The translations under genes and the position numbers were made by a program. Source: DQWO01 sp964478545 (lineage in GTDB: Bacteria; Desulfobacterota; Anaeroferrophillalia; Anaeroferrophillales; Anaeroferrophillaceae). Taken from it: a stretch of 64,000 bases of DNA. Within the stretch, counting starts at the first letter, position 1; every line of letters begins with the position of its first letter. Location: assembly GCA_964478545.1 (NCBI GenBank), contig CAYZIS010000003.1, positions 62,001-126,000 on the forward strand, in the 5' to 3' direction. Positions 7,243 to 16,524 of the stretch are shown here, in pieces. A model generated the notes under the pieces. That model saw only the letters and a list, made by a program, of their open reading frames with translations. It was not told where the DNA came from and searched no databases.

Positions 7243-7539
7243 TTATAAATTCTCACTTAAAAATTTTCTATTGATTTTCTCTTTCAATTCTTTGCCAACT
7301 TTGAAGAATGGTAATTTTTTGGGAGGCACCTCAATCGAAGCGCCGGTTTTAGGATTGCGCCCGGTGTATGATGCATAATGCTCAATATGAAAACTGCCAA
7401 AGCCTCTCAATTCTATCCGGTCATTATTAATAAGAGCATCTTTCATGGAATTAACTATCAGATTAATGATGGTTTCAGCAACCTTGCTGTGTAAATTAGC
7501 CTGAACAGCAAGTTCCTCGATCATTTCAGATTTATTCAT
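7243..7539 (-). CDS. ihfB: Integration host factor / HU-type DNA-bending protein (beta-like)
   Basis: 98 residues of the HU/IHF fold: N-terminal helices (MNKSEMIEELAVQANLHSKV), the conserved GFGSFHIEHY, and the DNA-binding arm GRNPKTGASIEVPPKKLPFF, whose RNPKTG and proline match IHF better than HU. IHF bends DNA at specific sites in recombination, replication and transcription. It acts as a heterodimer; whether this is the alpha or beta subunit is judged mainly from the IELRGFGSF context and is less certain. It is directly upstream of pgsA, 2 bases apart. Confidence 0.88.
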   Translation of the reverse strand: MNKSEMIEELAVQANLHSKVAETIINLIVNSMKDALINNDRIELRGFGSFHIEHYASYTGRNPKTGASIEVPPKKLPFFKVGKELKEKINRKFLSENL

Positions 7540-7751
7540 GCACCCCCCTGAAAAAATACTTTGGAGTTATTAAGTTATCATTACAGCTATTTAAGAATAA
7601 CAAGATAATGCAATCCATGAACTATAACTCAATTTTATCTATGAAAACAAAATTTCTAATATCGATTTTACTGAATAGTGTCAAGAAAAAAAGGAGAAAT
7701 AACTATTTTTATTGCAGAAAATAACATTTGTGAACATTGAAACACCATAAA

Positions 7752-9065
7752 TCACCTTTTCCTAAAGTATATTCTTATAGGTATTCCATCAAGATCGAGA
7801 TATTCCATCATCTTTTTCTTCAGATAGCGGATATATGATGGTTTTATTCCCGTTACTATATTGCAGAAAATAACAAAGGCTGGAGGCATACCGGAAATTT
7901 GGGTAATATAATAAAATTTCAATGGGTGATGATAAATCAACGGGTGCTGATGTTGAGTGGTGATTTCTTTGAGCATTCGGTTCAGTTTCCCCGTTGTTAC
8001 CTTGGTATGAAGTTGTTTGTCCAGTTTTTCCAACAGCGGGAATATCTTCTTAACCCCACGGTTTTGAACCACTGAGACTCTCATTGCATTTGGTTTATAG
8101 ATAAAGGGCAACCGGTCCTGGAGGAGGTTCATCATTATTTTCCCGCTAAAATCTTTAGCCTCCGGCAAATCAATTTTATTAAAAACGAAAACTATGGTTT
8201 TGTTTTTTTCATGAGCCAGTGCAGCAATCCGAATATCCTGATCAGTAATTCCCACTGTAGCGTCAACCATCAGTAGAACTATCTGGGCAAAATCGATACT
8301 GCGAATCGTGGCAACATTCCCATAACCTTCGACCCGCTCACGAACCCTGGCTTTTTTTCTTAAACCGGCAGTATCAAAAAAGCGGTAATGATGATCGTTG
8401 ACCGTAAGAGGGACTTCTATGGCGTCCATCGTTGTTCCTGGCTGATTGTTGGTCACCAGCCGTTTTTCCCCCAGAAGCTGGTTCAGTAGTGATGATTTGC
8501 CAACATTGGGCTTCCCAACCACCGCTATTCTCAGCCGTTGATCCCGGATTTTGCCAGGTTCTTTATCCATTGCCGCAAGGTCAGCGGTAACATCATCCAT
8601 CAATTCACCGATTCCCAGCCCATGGGCGGTTGAAATGGAATAATATCTCTCCATTCCCAAACGGTAAAAATCAACACTGGCATCGTGGTACTGTTGGGAC
8701 TCAAGTTTATTTACCACCCAGAAAATCTTTTTCCTGGTTTTACGCAAATAAAGTGCCAGGTTTTCATCTTCAGCCATAACACCATCTTTGCCATCCATGA
8801 GGAATATAATTATATCCGCTTCGTCGACCGCCATCATACTCTGCCTGGATATGTCAGCCTGCAGGTTGGCTTCCTGATCGAAAATCATACCACCGGTATC
8901 AACTACCAGAAATTCTTTTTCATTCCACACGGCATCTGCAAAAATACGGTCGCGGGTTACCCCGGGAGAATCGGCAACGATGGCCTTTCTTTTTCGGACA
9001 AGCCGGTTGAAAAAAGTTGATTTGCCAACATTAGGTCGGCCGATGATAGCAATGCAAGGTTTCAT
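7752..9065 (-). CDS. der: Ribosome-assembly GTPase Der (EngA)
   Basis: Contains two tandem GTPase domains, the hallmark of Der: P-loops GRPNVGKST (residues 9-17) and GKPNVGKSS (about 185), each followed by DTGG or DTAG G3 and NKxD-type G4 motifs (NKLE in the first, NKID in the second). The C-terminal KH-like domain is present (KFYYITQISGMPPAFVIFCN). Der acts in maturation of the 50S subunit. The first G4 motif reads NKLE rather than NKxD. The ATG at 9065 overlaps the rnr stop (TGATG), so translation is probably coupled to rnr. The GTG at 9071 is an alternative start, since AAGGA sits closer to it. Confidence 0.95.
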   Translation of the reverse strand: MKPCIAIIGRPNVGKSTFFNRLVRKRKAIVADSPGVTRDRIFADAVWNEKEFLVVDTGGMIFDQEANLQADISRQSMMAVDEADIIIFLMDGKDGVMAEDENLALYLRKTRKKIFWVVNKLESQQYHDASVDFYRLGMERYYSISTAHGLGIGELMDDVTADLAAMDKEPGKIRDQRLRIAVVGKPNVGKSSLLNQLLGEKRLVTNNQPGTTMDAIEVPLTVNDHHYRFFDTAGLRKKARVRERVEGYGNVATIRSIDFAQIVLLMVDATVGITDQDIRIAALAHEKNKTIVFVFNKIDLPEAKDFSGKIMMNLLQDRLPFIYKPNAMRVSVVQNRGVKKIFPLLEKLDKQLHTKVTTGKLNRMLKEITTQHQHPLIYHHPLKFYYITQISGMPPAFVIFCNIVTGIKPSYIRYLKKKMMEYLDLDGIPIRIYFRKR

Positions 9066-11068
9066 CAACACATTTTCCTTCGACGATAGTGACGACCTGT
9101 CTTATGGCCGTTAAATGTTTTTTTGCCACTTTTGCTGCGTTCACCCTCAGGGAGGCATAAATCAAGACGGCATCTCACCGGGTCCACCCCCGCCAGGCAT
9201 ATCTGCAGGCGATCTCCGATGGTATAAATTTTTCCACTTTGCTCACCAATGGCATGGAAACGATCCTCCTGGACAACATAATAATCATCCAGATTACGAA
9301 AAGGCAACAAGCCGTCTGCCAATATCTTCTCAAGGGTGATAAACAGACCAGCTTCACTGATACCGGAAATAAGTCCGCTGAACATTTCATCAGCGTGTTT
9401 TTCAAGATAAAAAAGTTTTTTTACCATTAATGAAGTTCTTTCGGCCTCAACAGCTAATCGTTCCCGGTTGGACAGTTCCTCACCGATACTGACCAATTTA
9501 TCGATCGGGATATTCCCTTCTTTATAATTTTCAGGCCACAGATGCGCCTTGAGTAATCGCTGGACCATCAGGTCAGGATAGCGTCGGATGGGCGAAGTAA
9601 AATGCGTATAGTGTTTCAATGCAAGACCGAAATGACCGCAATTGGTCGGGCTGTAACAGGCTTTCTGCATAATCTGCAACAACATTTTGTTGATAACCGG
9701 TGCCACGGGCAGGTGAGCGGCCTGAAGAAGCAACTCCTGGAAAGCCCGTGGGTGAACAGAGCGCCAGCCTTTAAGAGATAAACTGAAGCATTTCAAAGTT
9801 TCCAGCAACTGAGCAATCTTTTTAGCTTCCGGATGCGGGTGAATTCGGTAGAGCAGGGGAGATTCCAGCCAGGTCAGATGGGTCGCCACCGTCTCATTAG
9901 CCGACAACATGAATTCCTCAATCAACTGGTGAGCAATGGTATGCGGGACCGGTCTGATTTCTTCAATATTTCCCTGAACGTCAAATAAAATATTCGCTTC
10001 CGGCAGGTCAAAATCTATACTGCCCCGTTTGCAACGCTGTTTTTTCAGTAATTGGCATAGCTTTTCCATTAATTGCAGCTCGCCGACCGTATTGTGATAT
10101 CGGGCAGGCAGAGATTTGGCGTCAATCCTTCCTTCCAGTACCCCGGCAGCCATAGTATAGGTCCATCTGGCTTTACTGTTGATAACCGAGGGACAAAAAT
10201 ATTCCTTGATCCGACATCCGGCATCATCAAATTCCATCACTACTGTAATGGTCAGCCGATCCTGCCCCGGCTGTAGGCTGCAAATACCATTTGAAAGCTC
10301 TGCCGGCAACATGGGGATGCAACGATTGGGGAAGTAGATGCTGGTGCCGCGCCGGTAGGCTTCCTGATCAAGAATAGAGCATGGTTTCACATAATGACTG
10401 ACATCGGCAATGCTGACATATAAACGGAAACTGCCATCATTAAGTTGATCGACGGCCACCGCATCATCAAAATCCCTGGCGGTATCGCCATCAATGGTAA
10501 TAAACTGTTTGTGACGGAAATCAGTTCTTTTTTTCAGATCCGATTTACAGACTGGAACCGCAAGCTCTTTTGCCAACTGTCTGCTACCCCGGGGAAAGCG
10601 CCGGGGGGGTTGGTAGCGGTGGATGATTAACTGATCATCAACCCCGGGATTATGAAACTTGCCCAATATCCGCTCAACCACAACATAACCAGGTTGATCA
10701 TAGGAAGGGTAACGGGTAATACGGGTAATAACTGCATCACCATCATTCAAGTTTTCAGATTCTTGTCCATCAAGCTTAAAACGGTCAATGGCCGGAAGGG
10801 CGAAAGGAATAACAAATAAACTATTATTTTCTGCGGAGATAACTCCGGCAATGGTTGACAGCGCCCGGCTGATGATCTTTACTGGTGTAACCTGCAGTCG
10901 CCTACGCCGGTCAGCCCGCAGAGATGCTGTAATCCGATCACCATCCATAAAGCGATATTGCAACTGATGATGATAGGATAATTTAAGCGGTAAGGCGCCA
11001 TCAACATCGCGGATAAAAAATGCAGATCTGTTTCTGACTTTTATGGTTCCTGCTACAGTTTTTTCCAT
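9065..11068 (-). CDS. rnr: RNase II/R-family 3'-5' exoribonuclease
   Basis: 667 residues, shorter than E. coli RNase R (about 813) and close to RNase II. The RNB catalytic core is complete, with the metal-binding motif DGDTARDFDD at residues 193-202 and the signature HYTHFTSPIRRYPDLMVQRL near residue 490. A C-terminal S1 RNA-binding domain follows (SGLISGISEAGLFITLEKIL). N-terminal cold-shock-like OB folds are reduced. It degrades RNA processively, and R-type enzymes also handle structured RNA. It is translationally coupled to der. Whether it is functionally RNase R or II cannot be settled by eye. Confidence 0.93.
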   Translation of the reverse strand: MEKTVAGTIKVRNRSAFFIRDVDGALPLKLSYHHQLQYRFMDGDRITASLRADRRRRLQVTPVKIISRALSTIAGVISAENNSLFVIPFALPAIDRFKLDGQESENLNDGDAVITRITRYPSYDQPGYVVVERILGKFHNPGVDDQLIIHRYQPPRRFPRGSRQLAKELAVPVCKSDLKKRTDFRHKQFITIDGDTARDFDDAVAVDQLNDGSFRLYVSIADVSHYVKPCSILDQEAYRRGTSIYFPNRCIPMLPAELSNGICSLQPGQDRLTITVVMEFDDAGCRIKEYFCPSVINSKARWTYTMAAGVLEGRIDAKSLPARYHNTVGELQLMEKLCQLLKKQRCKRGSIDFDLPEANILFDVQGNIEEIRPVPHTIAHQLIEEFMLSANETVATHLTWLESPLLYRIHPHPEAKKIAQLLETLKCFSLSLKGWRSVHPRAFQELLLQAAHLPVAPVINKMLLQIMQKACYSPTNCGHFGLALKHYTHFTSPIRRYPDLMVQRLLKAHLWPENYKEGNIPIDKLVSIGEELSNRERLAVEAERTSLMVKKLFYLEKHADEMFSGLISGISEAGLFITLEKILADGLLPFRNLDDYYVVQEDRFHAIGEQSGKIYTIGDRLQICLAGVDPVRCRLDLCLPEGERSKSGKKTFNGHKTGRHYRRRKMC

Positions 11069-11112
11069 TAAAAACGATCATATAACAAATTACCATGTTT
11101 GGCAATAACTGA

Positions 11113-11358
11113 CTAGAATTCCGATATAAGGAAATTTTTGCAGGATGTCCAATTGAAGTTACTTCCGGCGCGACATCGTGAGGATAGCCCGTTGTTTTTT
11201 CCGGCGAATGGAGCACAGAAATTGACCTGTCTGAGCCCAAAGGGCGAGTTTGGCAATTTCGGTGTAATGAGCCGTTGAAAAAACAGGCAATAGAGCGCAA
11301 AAAAGCGCCTGAAGTAACTTCAGTTGACAAAATATAAGACCTTATATCGGAATTCCAG
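11113..11358 (+). mobile_element. Miniature inverted-repeat element, complete copy A, with 9-bp target duplication
   Basis: A 246-bp non-coding unit ends in inverted repeats: CTAGAATTCCGATATAAGG on the left and CCTTATATCGGAATTCCAG on the right. It is bracketed by the direct repeat AATAACTGA at 11104-11112 and 11359-11367 (target-site duplication). Subterminal inverted segments TTGAAGTTACTTC and GAAGTAACTTCA extend the symmetry. Copy B (27002-27246) is its reverse complement at high identity with a different 9-bp duplication, and copy C (47549-47640) is a fragment. There is no ORF of note inside. It sits between rnr and ftsH, so may also affect their expression. The autonomous parent is not in the window. 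Confidence 0.92.
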
Positions 11359-11544
11359 AATAACTGACTTTTTGCCGGCCGGCTTCCGGTTTTACCTTGA
11401 AAAACAATGGGTGAGTATGATACTAACACAATCCGTTCTGGACCATATAATTGTGGATAATAACCAACCGCTGACCGCTTGGTTGTGCGGCGTTAAAACC
11501 TGTATGTTAACTTCCACTTAAATTAGGGAGAGATTCGATCAAAT

Positions 11545-13482
11545 ATGAAAAGGAATAAAGAACTTAAGCCGTTTTATAAAAATTTGGCCCTCTGGCTGGT
11601 TATAAGCTTGATTATGATCATGGTTTTTAATGTATTTAACAGTCCCAAGGTTGGCCAACATGATATTATTTTCAGTGATTTCATTGAACTGGTTAATAAT
11701 GGCCAGATTCAAGAAGTGACTATCCAGGGGCACAACATAAGCGGGCATTATGGCACAAACACCTTTAAAACCTACGCCCCGGATGACCCGAGTTTGATTG
11801 AACTGCTGCGTAGCAAGGGGGTTAAAATCTCGGCCAAACCCGAAGATGCTGCCCCCATATGGCAGACGCTGATCATTTCCTGGTTCCCCATGCTGCTGCT
11901 TATCGGAGTCTGGATTTTCTTTATGCGCCAGATGCAGGGAGGTGGTGGCAAAGCCATGTCCTTTGGTAAAAGTCGGGCCAAGCTGCTGACAGAAGACCAG
12001 AAAAAATTTACCTTTAAAGATGTTGCCGGAAGTGAAGAGGCTAAGGCAGAGCTGGAAGAAATCATAAATTTCCTCCGGGATCCTAAAAAATTTACCCGCC
12101 TTGGTGGTAAAATACCTAAAGGAGTCTTGCTGGTTGGTCCTCCTGGTACCGGAAAAACATTGATGGCCAAAGCGGTAGCAGGTGAGGCTGAAGTTCCCTT
12201 TTTCAGTATCAGTGGTTCCGATTTTGTCGAAATGTTTGTGGGTGTCGGGGCTTCCAGGGTACGTGACCTCTTTAACCAGGGCAAGAAAAATGCTCCTTGC
12301 CTGATTTTTATTGATGAAATTGATGCTGTGGGCCGTCATCGGGGGGCTGGCCTGGGTGGTGGGCATGATGAACGGGAACAAACCTTAAATCAGCTGCTGG
12401 TGGAAATGGATGGCTTTGAATCCAATGAAGGGGTTATCCTGATTGCGGCAACCAACCGGCCGGATGTTCTGGACCCGGCACTTTTGAGAGCAGGCAGATT
12501 TGACCGCCAGGTTGTGGTTCCGGTACCGGATGTCAAAGGTCGCGAAGGTATTCTGCGGGTCCATGCTCGAAATGTTCCTCTGGATGATAAGGTAGATTTT
12601 AAAATAGTTGCCCGTGGAACCCCTGGATTTACCGGGGCCGATTTAGCCAATCTCATTAATGAAGCCACCTTGCTGGCAGCTAAGAAGAATAAAAACAAGG
12701 TTGAGATGGATGACATGGAGGAGGCCAAAGACAAGGTCCTGATGGGTGCTGAACGCCGGAGTCTGGTCATCAGCCCCGAGGAAAAGAAGAACACTGCTTT
12801 TCATGAAGCGGGCCATACTCTGGTTGCCCGTTTTCTACCCGGGACTGATCCGATACATAAAGTTACCATTATTCCCCGGGGCAGAGCTTTAGGCCTTACT
12901 CAGCAGCTACCCATTGACGAGCGCCACGGTTATTATAAAGATTTTCTGCTCAACAATATTGCGGTACTCATGGGTGGTCGGGCAGCCGAAGAGCTGGTTT
13001 TTAATCATTTCAGTACCGGGGCAGGCAATGATATTGAACGGGCCACCAAACTGGCCAGGAAAATGATCTGTGAATGGGGAATGGGCAAAATGGGCCCGGT
13101 AAGTTTCGGGAAAAAAGAGGAACATATTTTTCTGGGCCGGGAAATGGCCAACGCGAAAGATTATAGTGAAAAAACGGCGATGGAAATAGATGATGAAATT
13201 AAGGAAATCGTCTACGCATCCTATGCCAAAGCATCGGATATCCTAAAGCATAAGCGTAAAGAGCTTGATGAACTGGCCAATGTTTTGCTGGAAAAAGAAT
13301 CGTTGAACGGTGATGAAGTTGATCAAATAATCGGATTAAAAGAAGCATCAACAGAACCAGCATCTTCTTCTATACCATCCGGTGATCCTGAAGAAACCGC
13401 AGAGAAGGAAAATCCGCCAGAAAAAGAAGGTATTTCCAGTCAGAATGTCACTGAGTTATCGCAAGGAGATATCGAGAGCTGA
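11545..13482 (+). CDS. ftsH: ATP-dependent zinc metalloprotease FtsH
   Basis: A membrane-bound AAA+ protease of 645 residues that degrades misassembled membrane proteins and short-lived regulators. There is an N-terminal transmembrane segment (LALWLVISLIMIMVFNVFNS), a periplasmic loop, and a second helix near residue 115 (WFPMLLLIGVWIFFM). The AAA domain has Walker A GPPGTGKT near residue 196 and Walker B LIFIDEIDA. The zinc site HEAGH is at residues 420-424, with the third ligand aspartate in the usual downstream helix. The C-terminal 45 residues are a Glu/Ser/Pro-rich tail. It starts after AGGGAGAG. The stop overlaps the folP start (TGATG), indicating one operon. Confidence 0.97.
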   Translation: MKRNKELKPFYKNLALWLVISLIMIMVFNVFNSPKVGQHDIIFSDFIELVNNGQIQEVTIQGHNISGHYGTNTFKTYAPDDPSLIELLRSKGVKISAKPEDAAPIWQTLIISWFPMLLLIGVWIFFMRQMQGGGGKAMSFGKSRAKLLTEDQKKFTFKDVAGSEEAKAELEEIINFLRDPKKFTRLGGKIPKGVLLVGPPGTGKTLMAKAVAGEAEVPFFSISGSDFVEMFVGVGASRVRDLFNQGKKNAPCLIFIDEIDAVGRHRGAGLGGGHDEREQTLNQLLVEMDGFESNEGVILIAATNRPDVLDPALLRAGRFDRQVVVPVPDVKGREGILRVHARNVPLDDKVDFKIVARGTPGFTGADLANLINEATLLAAKKNKNKVEMDDMEEAKDKVLMGAERRSLVISPEEKKNTAFHEAGHTLVARFLPGTDPIHKVTIIPRGRALGLTQQLPIDERHGYYKDFLLNNIAVLMGGRAAEELVFNHFSTGAGNDIERATKLARKMICEWGMGKMGPVSFGKKEEHIFLGREMANAKDYSEKTAMEIDDEIKEIVYASYAKASDILKHKRKELDELANVLLEKESLNGDEVDQIIGLKEASTEPASSSIPSGDPEETAEKENPPEKEGISSQNVTELSQGDIES

Positions 13483-14711
13483 TGAGAAAATTCTTTGTTC
13501 ATTTTCAGGACATTTCCAAGCCCGAGGAAGCAGCAGCCATTATTCGGCAGATTGGTACGGATGTTCATGGTGTAAGTCTGATGAAAAATAAGATGGTCCA
13601 TTATACTTTAAGGGTTGGACCGTTACCGGCCAGGGCTGCCAATATTGTCAAACAGGAGATGCTATCAGTGGGTGGTGATGCCGCGGTTGCCCGGGGGGTT
13701 ATTGATTGCAGCGCTCCTGACGGAGCGGTTTTGTTAAGTGCCACCAGAAAACAGTTCCGGCGGTTCCTGCAGAAAATGCGGGCCCAGCCATTTTCCCTGC
13801 CCCGACTGGCTGACCAAATTCAACAGGTGATCTCCCATTATGAAACCTCCCGTCCTTTGATCTTTAGCTGTCGAAGTATTGAAGCAGATTTGCGACGACA
13901 AACCCTGATCATGGGCATCTTAAATGTGACCCCGGACTCATTTTCAGATGGAAGCCTGTTTCAGAATAAGGAATCAGCACTGAAACAGGCCTTAATGATG
14001 ATTTCCGAGGGAGCGCAGATTATTGATGTTGGTGGAGAATCAACCCGGCCGGGGGCGGTAAAAATGACTTTAGAACAAGAGCTTGAACGAGTCATTCCGG
14101 TCATTGAAGCACTCCGGGCTGAAAGGGATGATATCCCTATCTCCATCGATACCTATAAAAGTCAGGTGGCCCGTGAAGCCCTGAAGGCCGGAGCTGATAT
14201 GGTTAATGATATCAGTGGTTGTCATTTTGATGCGGACATGGCAGAAACGGTTGCCAAGGCTGAGGCTTTCCTTTGTCTTATGCATATCAAGGGCACACCT
14301 GACAACATGCAGGTAAATCCTGAATATGATGATGTTATTGAAGAGATTATGACCTACCTTGAAGAGGGTATTGACATTGCCCTTGAGCAAGGAATTGCAA
14401 AGGAAAAGCTTATTATTGATCCGGGCATTGGTTTTGGGAAAAATATTGATCATAATCTTACGATTCTGAAATACCTGCGTGAATTTCAGGCTTTTGGATT
14501 GCCGGTTTTAATAGGTACTTCCCGAAAATCTTTTATTGGTAGACTCACCGGCAAAGAAGTAAATGATCGCCTGGCTGGGACGGTTGCCAGTGTGGCTCCG
14601 GCTATCTTGAACGGCGCCAATATTGTCCGGGTTCATGATATTGAAGCAACCAAAGATGCTGTGCTGGTAGTTGATGCTATTCGAAGTGCTGAACGTTATC
14701 CTCAACCATGA
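13482..14711 (+). CDS. folP: Dihydropteroate synthase with N-terminal extension
   Basis: Makes dihydropteroate from p-aminobenzoate and dihydropterin pyrophosphate in folate synthesis. The DHPS TIM barrel begins near residue 140, with LIMGILNVTPDSFSDGSLF, GAQIIDVGGESTRPGA, the catalytic SIDTYK, and GTSRKSFIG near the end. Residues 1-138 are an extra domain (MRKFFVHFQDISKPEEAAAI, then LMKNKMVHYTLRVGPLPARA) absent from E. coli FolP but, as I recall, present in several anaerobic and deltaproteobacterial homologues. Its job is unknown. The start overlaps the ftsH stop, and cdaA follows 30 bases later. Confidence 0.93.
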   Translation: MRKFFVHFQDISKPEEAAAIIRQIGTDVHGVSLMKNKMVHYTLRVGPLPARAANIVKQEMLSVGGDAAVARGVIDCSAPDGAVLLSATRKQFRRFLQKMRAQPFSLPRLADQIQQVISHYETSRPLIFSCRSIEADLRRQTLIMGILNVTPDSFSDGSLFQNKESALKQALMMISEGAQIIDVGGESTRPGAVKMTLEQELERVIPVIEALRAERDDIPISIDTYKSQVAREALKAGADMVNDISGCHFDADMAETVAKAEAFLCLMHIKGTPDNMQVNPEYDDVIEEIMTYLEEGIDIALEQGIAKEKLIIDPGIGFGKNIDHNLTILKYLREFQAFGLPVLIGTSRKSFIGRLTGKEVNDRLAGTVASVAPAILNGANIVRVHDIEATKDAVLVVDAIRSAERYPQP

Positions 14712-14741
14712 AGATAAGTTGATAGAAATATTTTTCAGATT

Positions 14742-15548
14742 ATGGTAGATTTTTTTTATAATCTTCGCTGGCAGGATATCGTTGATATCCTGGTTGTTAC
14801 CTTCCTGGTCTATCATGTTCTGGTTATCATCCGCGGTACGCGTGCCTTCCAGATTCTCCTGGGACTCTTCCTCGTTTTCATCATTCATGAAGTCTCTCTT
14901 TACTGGAGATTTTATACCATCAACTGGATTCTCAACGGTTTTCTTAGTTCAATCATCCTGATCATTATCGTTTTATTTCAAAATGAAATCCGGCAGGCTC
15001 TGGCAAAATTTGGTAAAACATCTTTTGCTATCAACCCCTCGGAAGAACATCAATATCTGGATGAAATAGTCAAGGCCTGCGCCACCATGTCATTAAAACG
15101 GATTGGCGCCCTGGTTGTTTTTGCCCGGGAAAATATGATGCCCAATGTTATTGAGGCGGGGGTACAACTCAATGCGGATGTCACTGATGACCTGCTGCTC
15201 AGTATTTTTAACACTGCATCGCCACTTCATGACGGCGCTGTTATTATCATGGAAGGTCGGGTTCTTGCCGCCGGTTGTTTTCTCCCCCTGACGACCAACC
15301 CCAATGTAGACAAAAAATATGGGACCCGCCACCGGGCGGCTATCGGCATCACCGAAGATACTGATTCGGTTGTCGTGGTCGTGTCAGAAGAAACCGGTAA
15401 TATTTCGTTGGCCATGGGCGGGAAGCTTACCAGGAACCAGGATATTGAATCATTAAATAAGGTGTTGAAGAAAATATTTCTGCCCGATAAAAAGAAAAAA
15501 AGCGGTTTAACCCTGGAATCACTGCGGGAACTATTACGTATCAGGTAA
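14742..15548 (+). CDS. cdaA: Diadenylate cyclase CdaA (c-di-AMP synthase)
   Basis: 268 residues. Three N-terminal transmembrane helices (IVDILVVTFLVYHVLVIIRG and two more, to about residue 85) are followed by a DisA_N diadenylate cyclase domain. Both catalytic signatures are present: DGA in SPLHDGAVIIMEGR near residue 165, and RHR in GTRHRAAIGI near residue 195. It converts two ATP to c-di-AMP, a regulator of potassium and turgor homeostasis in many bacteria. The cdaA-cdaR-glmM order seen here is the classic arrangement, in which CdaR and GlmM bind and tune the cyclase. Confidence 0.95.
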   Translation: MVDFFYNLRWQDIVDILVVTFLVYHVLVIIRGTRAFQILLGLFLVFIIHEVSLYWRFYTINWILNGFLSSIILIIIVLFQNEIRQALAKFGKTSFAINPSEEHQYLDEIVKACATMSLKRIGALVVFARENMMPNVIEAGVQLNADVTDDLLLSIFNTASPLHDGAVIIMEGRVLAAGCFLPLTTNPNVDKKYGTRHRAAIGITEDTDSVVVVVSEETGNISLAMGGKLTRNQDIESLNKVLKKIFLPDKKKKSGLTLESLRELLRIR

Positions 15549-15564
15549 TCCCTTAAGGCCGGAC

Positions 15565-16524
15565 ATGCTTAAAATTCAGTCTTTATTATTCAGCAATTTT
15601 TATTTGAAAATTCTTTCGGTTATCATTGCCATAATGTTATGGTTTTTTGTCATTGGTAAGAGTAAAAACGAAATGGGCATTGATGCCCCCCTCGAATTTA
15701 CAGGAATTCCCCAGGATGTCACCATTGTCAACAATATTCCCACTGCCATCCATGTCCGCCTGAAAGGTTCATCTACCCTGTTACGACCGCTGACAGAGAA
15801 AAGGCCACTTTTCAATATTGACCTGTCAAATGCTAAAATGGGTGAAAACGTCATCCTGTTGGAGAAAAAAGATTTAAAGAATATTCCCCTGGGGGTTGAA
15901 GTCATTGATATTTCTCCCGTTGCCATTACCGTTATTCTGGACAGACTTATTGAAAGACACCTGCCAGTGGCAGTGAAAACCACCGGAACCCCGCCCCGCG
16001 GATATCAGTTATCGGAAACAAAGATTGAACCTGAAAGTGTGTTGGCCAGGGGTACAAAAAGCTATTTGCAGGAAATTGACACGATTTTCACCAATCCCGT
16101 CAACCTGAACACGATCAAAAGTAATACAACCAGAGAGGTAACACTCGCTTTTGATCCTAAAAGACTGAAATTTATTGAGCCCGTGACCGTTAAAGTTTTT
16201 ATCAGCGTCAGCGAGGAACGTACTCAGCGAAGCATTAAGGGAATCCGGATAAACTTCATCAATAAACCGTCAACCATCGAACGGATCAGCTATAGTAATT
16301 ATTTTGTTGACTTGCTGGTCAACTCTCCCCAGAACATGCTGGTTGATGAGATCCGCCATGATACCAAGGTGGTGGTTGATCTTGCGGCCTTGAATACTGT
16401 TCCCCAGGAAAACACTGCTACGTTGCCCATTGAGGTAAACTTGCCCGACGAGGTGAAACTGATCTGGGCCGATCCTCCTCAGGTTGAAGTTGTTTTTAAC
16501 CGTATAGTTAAAGAAGGAAAATAG
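15565..16524 (+). CDS. cdaR: YbbR-domain protein CdaR, regulator of the diadenylate cyclase
   Basis: 319 residues with one N-terminal membrane anchor (LKILSVIIAIMLWFFVIGKS) and then repeated YbbR domains (FTGIPQDVTIVNNIPTAIHV, HLPVAVKTTGTPPRGYQLSE, then EPESVLARGTKSYLQEID). The domains face outside the cytoplasmic membrane. In Gram-positive systems CdaR binds CdaA and modulates its activity; by gene order the same is likely here. It is 16 bases after cdaA and directly abuts glmM. Confidence 0.9.
   Translation: MLKIQSLLFSNFYLKILSVIIAIMLWFFVIGKSKNEMGIDAPLEFTGIPQDVTIVNNIPTAIHVRLKGSSTLLRPLTEKRPLFNIDLSNAKMGENVILLEKKDLKNIPLGVEVIDISPVAITVILDRLIERHLPVAVKTTGTPPRGYQLSETKIEPESVLARGTKSYLQEIDTIFTNPVNLNTIKSNTTREVTLAFDPKRLKFIEPVTVKVFISVSEERTQRSIKGIRINFINKPSTIERISYSNYFVDLLVNSPQNMLVDEIRHDTKVVVDLAALNTVPQENTATLPIEVNLPDEVKLIWADPPQVEVVFNRIVKEGK

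Noticed and set aside
11001..11429. Minus-strand 142-residue ORF across the mobile element
   Set aside because: It spans the element and the rnr start out of frame, with no homology or initiation signal, and it differs in copy B.
11452..11460. TGTGGATAA, a perfect DnaA box upstream of ftsH
   Set aside because: A single 9-mer match is expected by chance in 64 kb, and no cluster or dnaA/dnaN context accompanies it.
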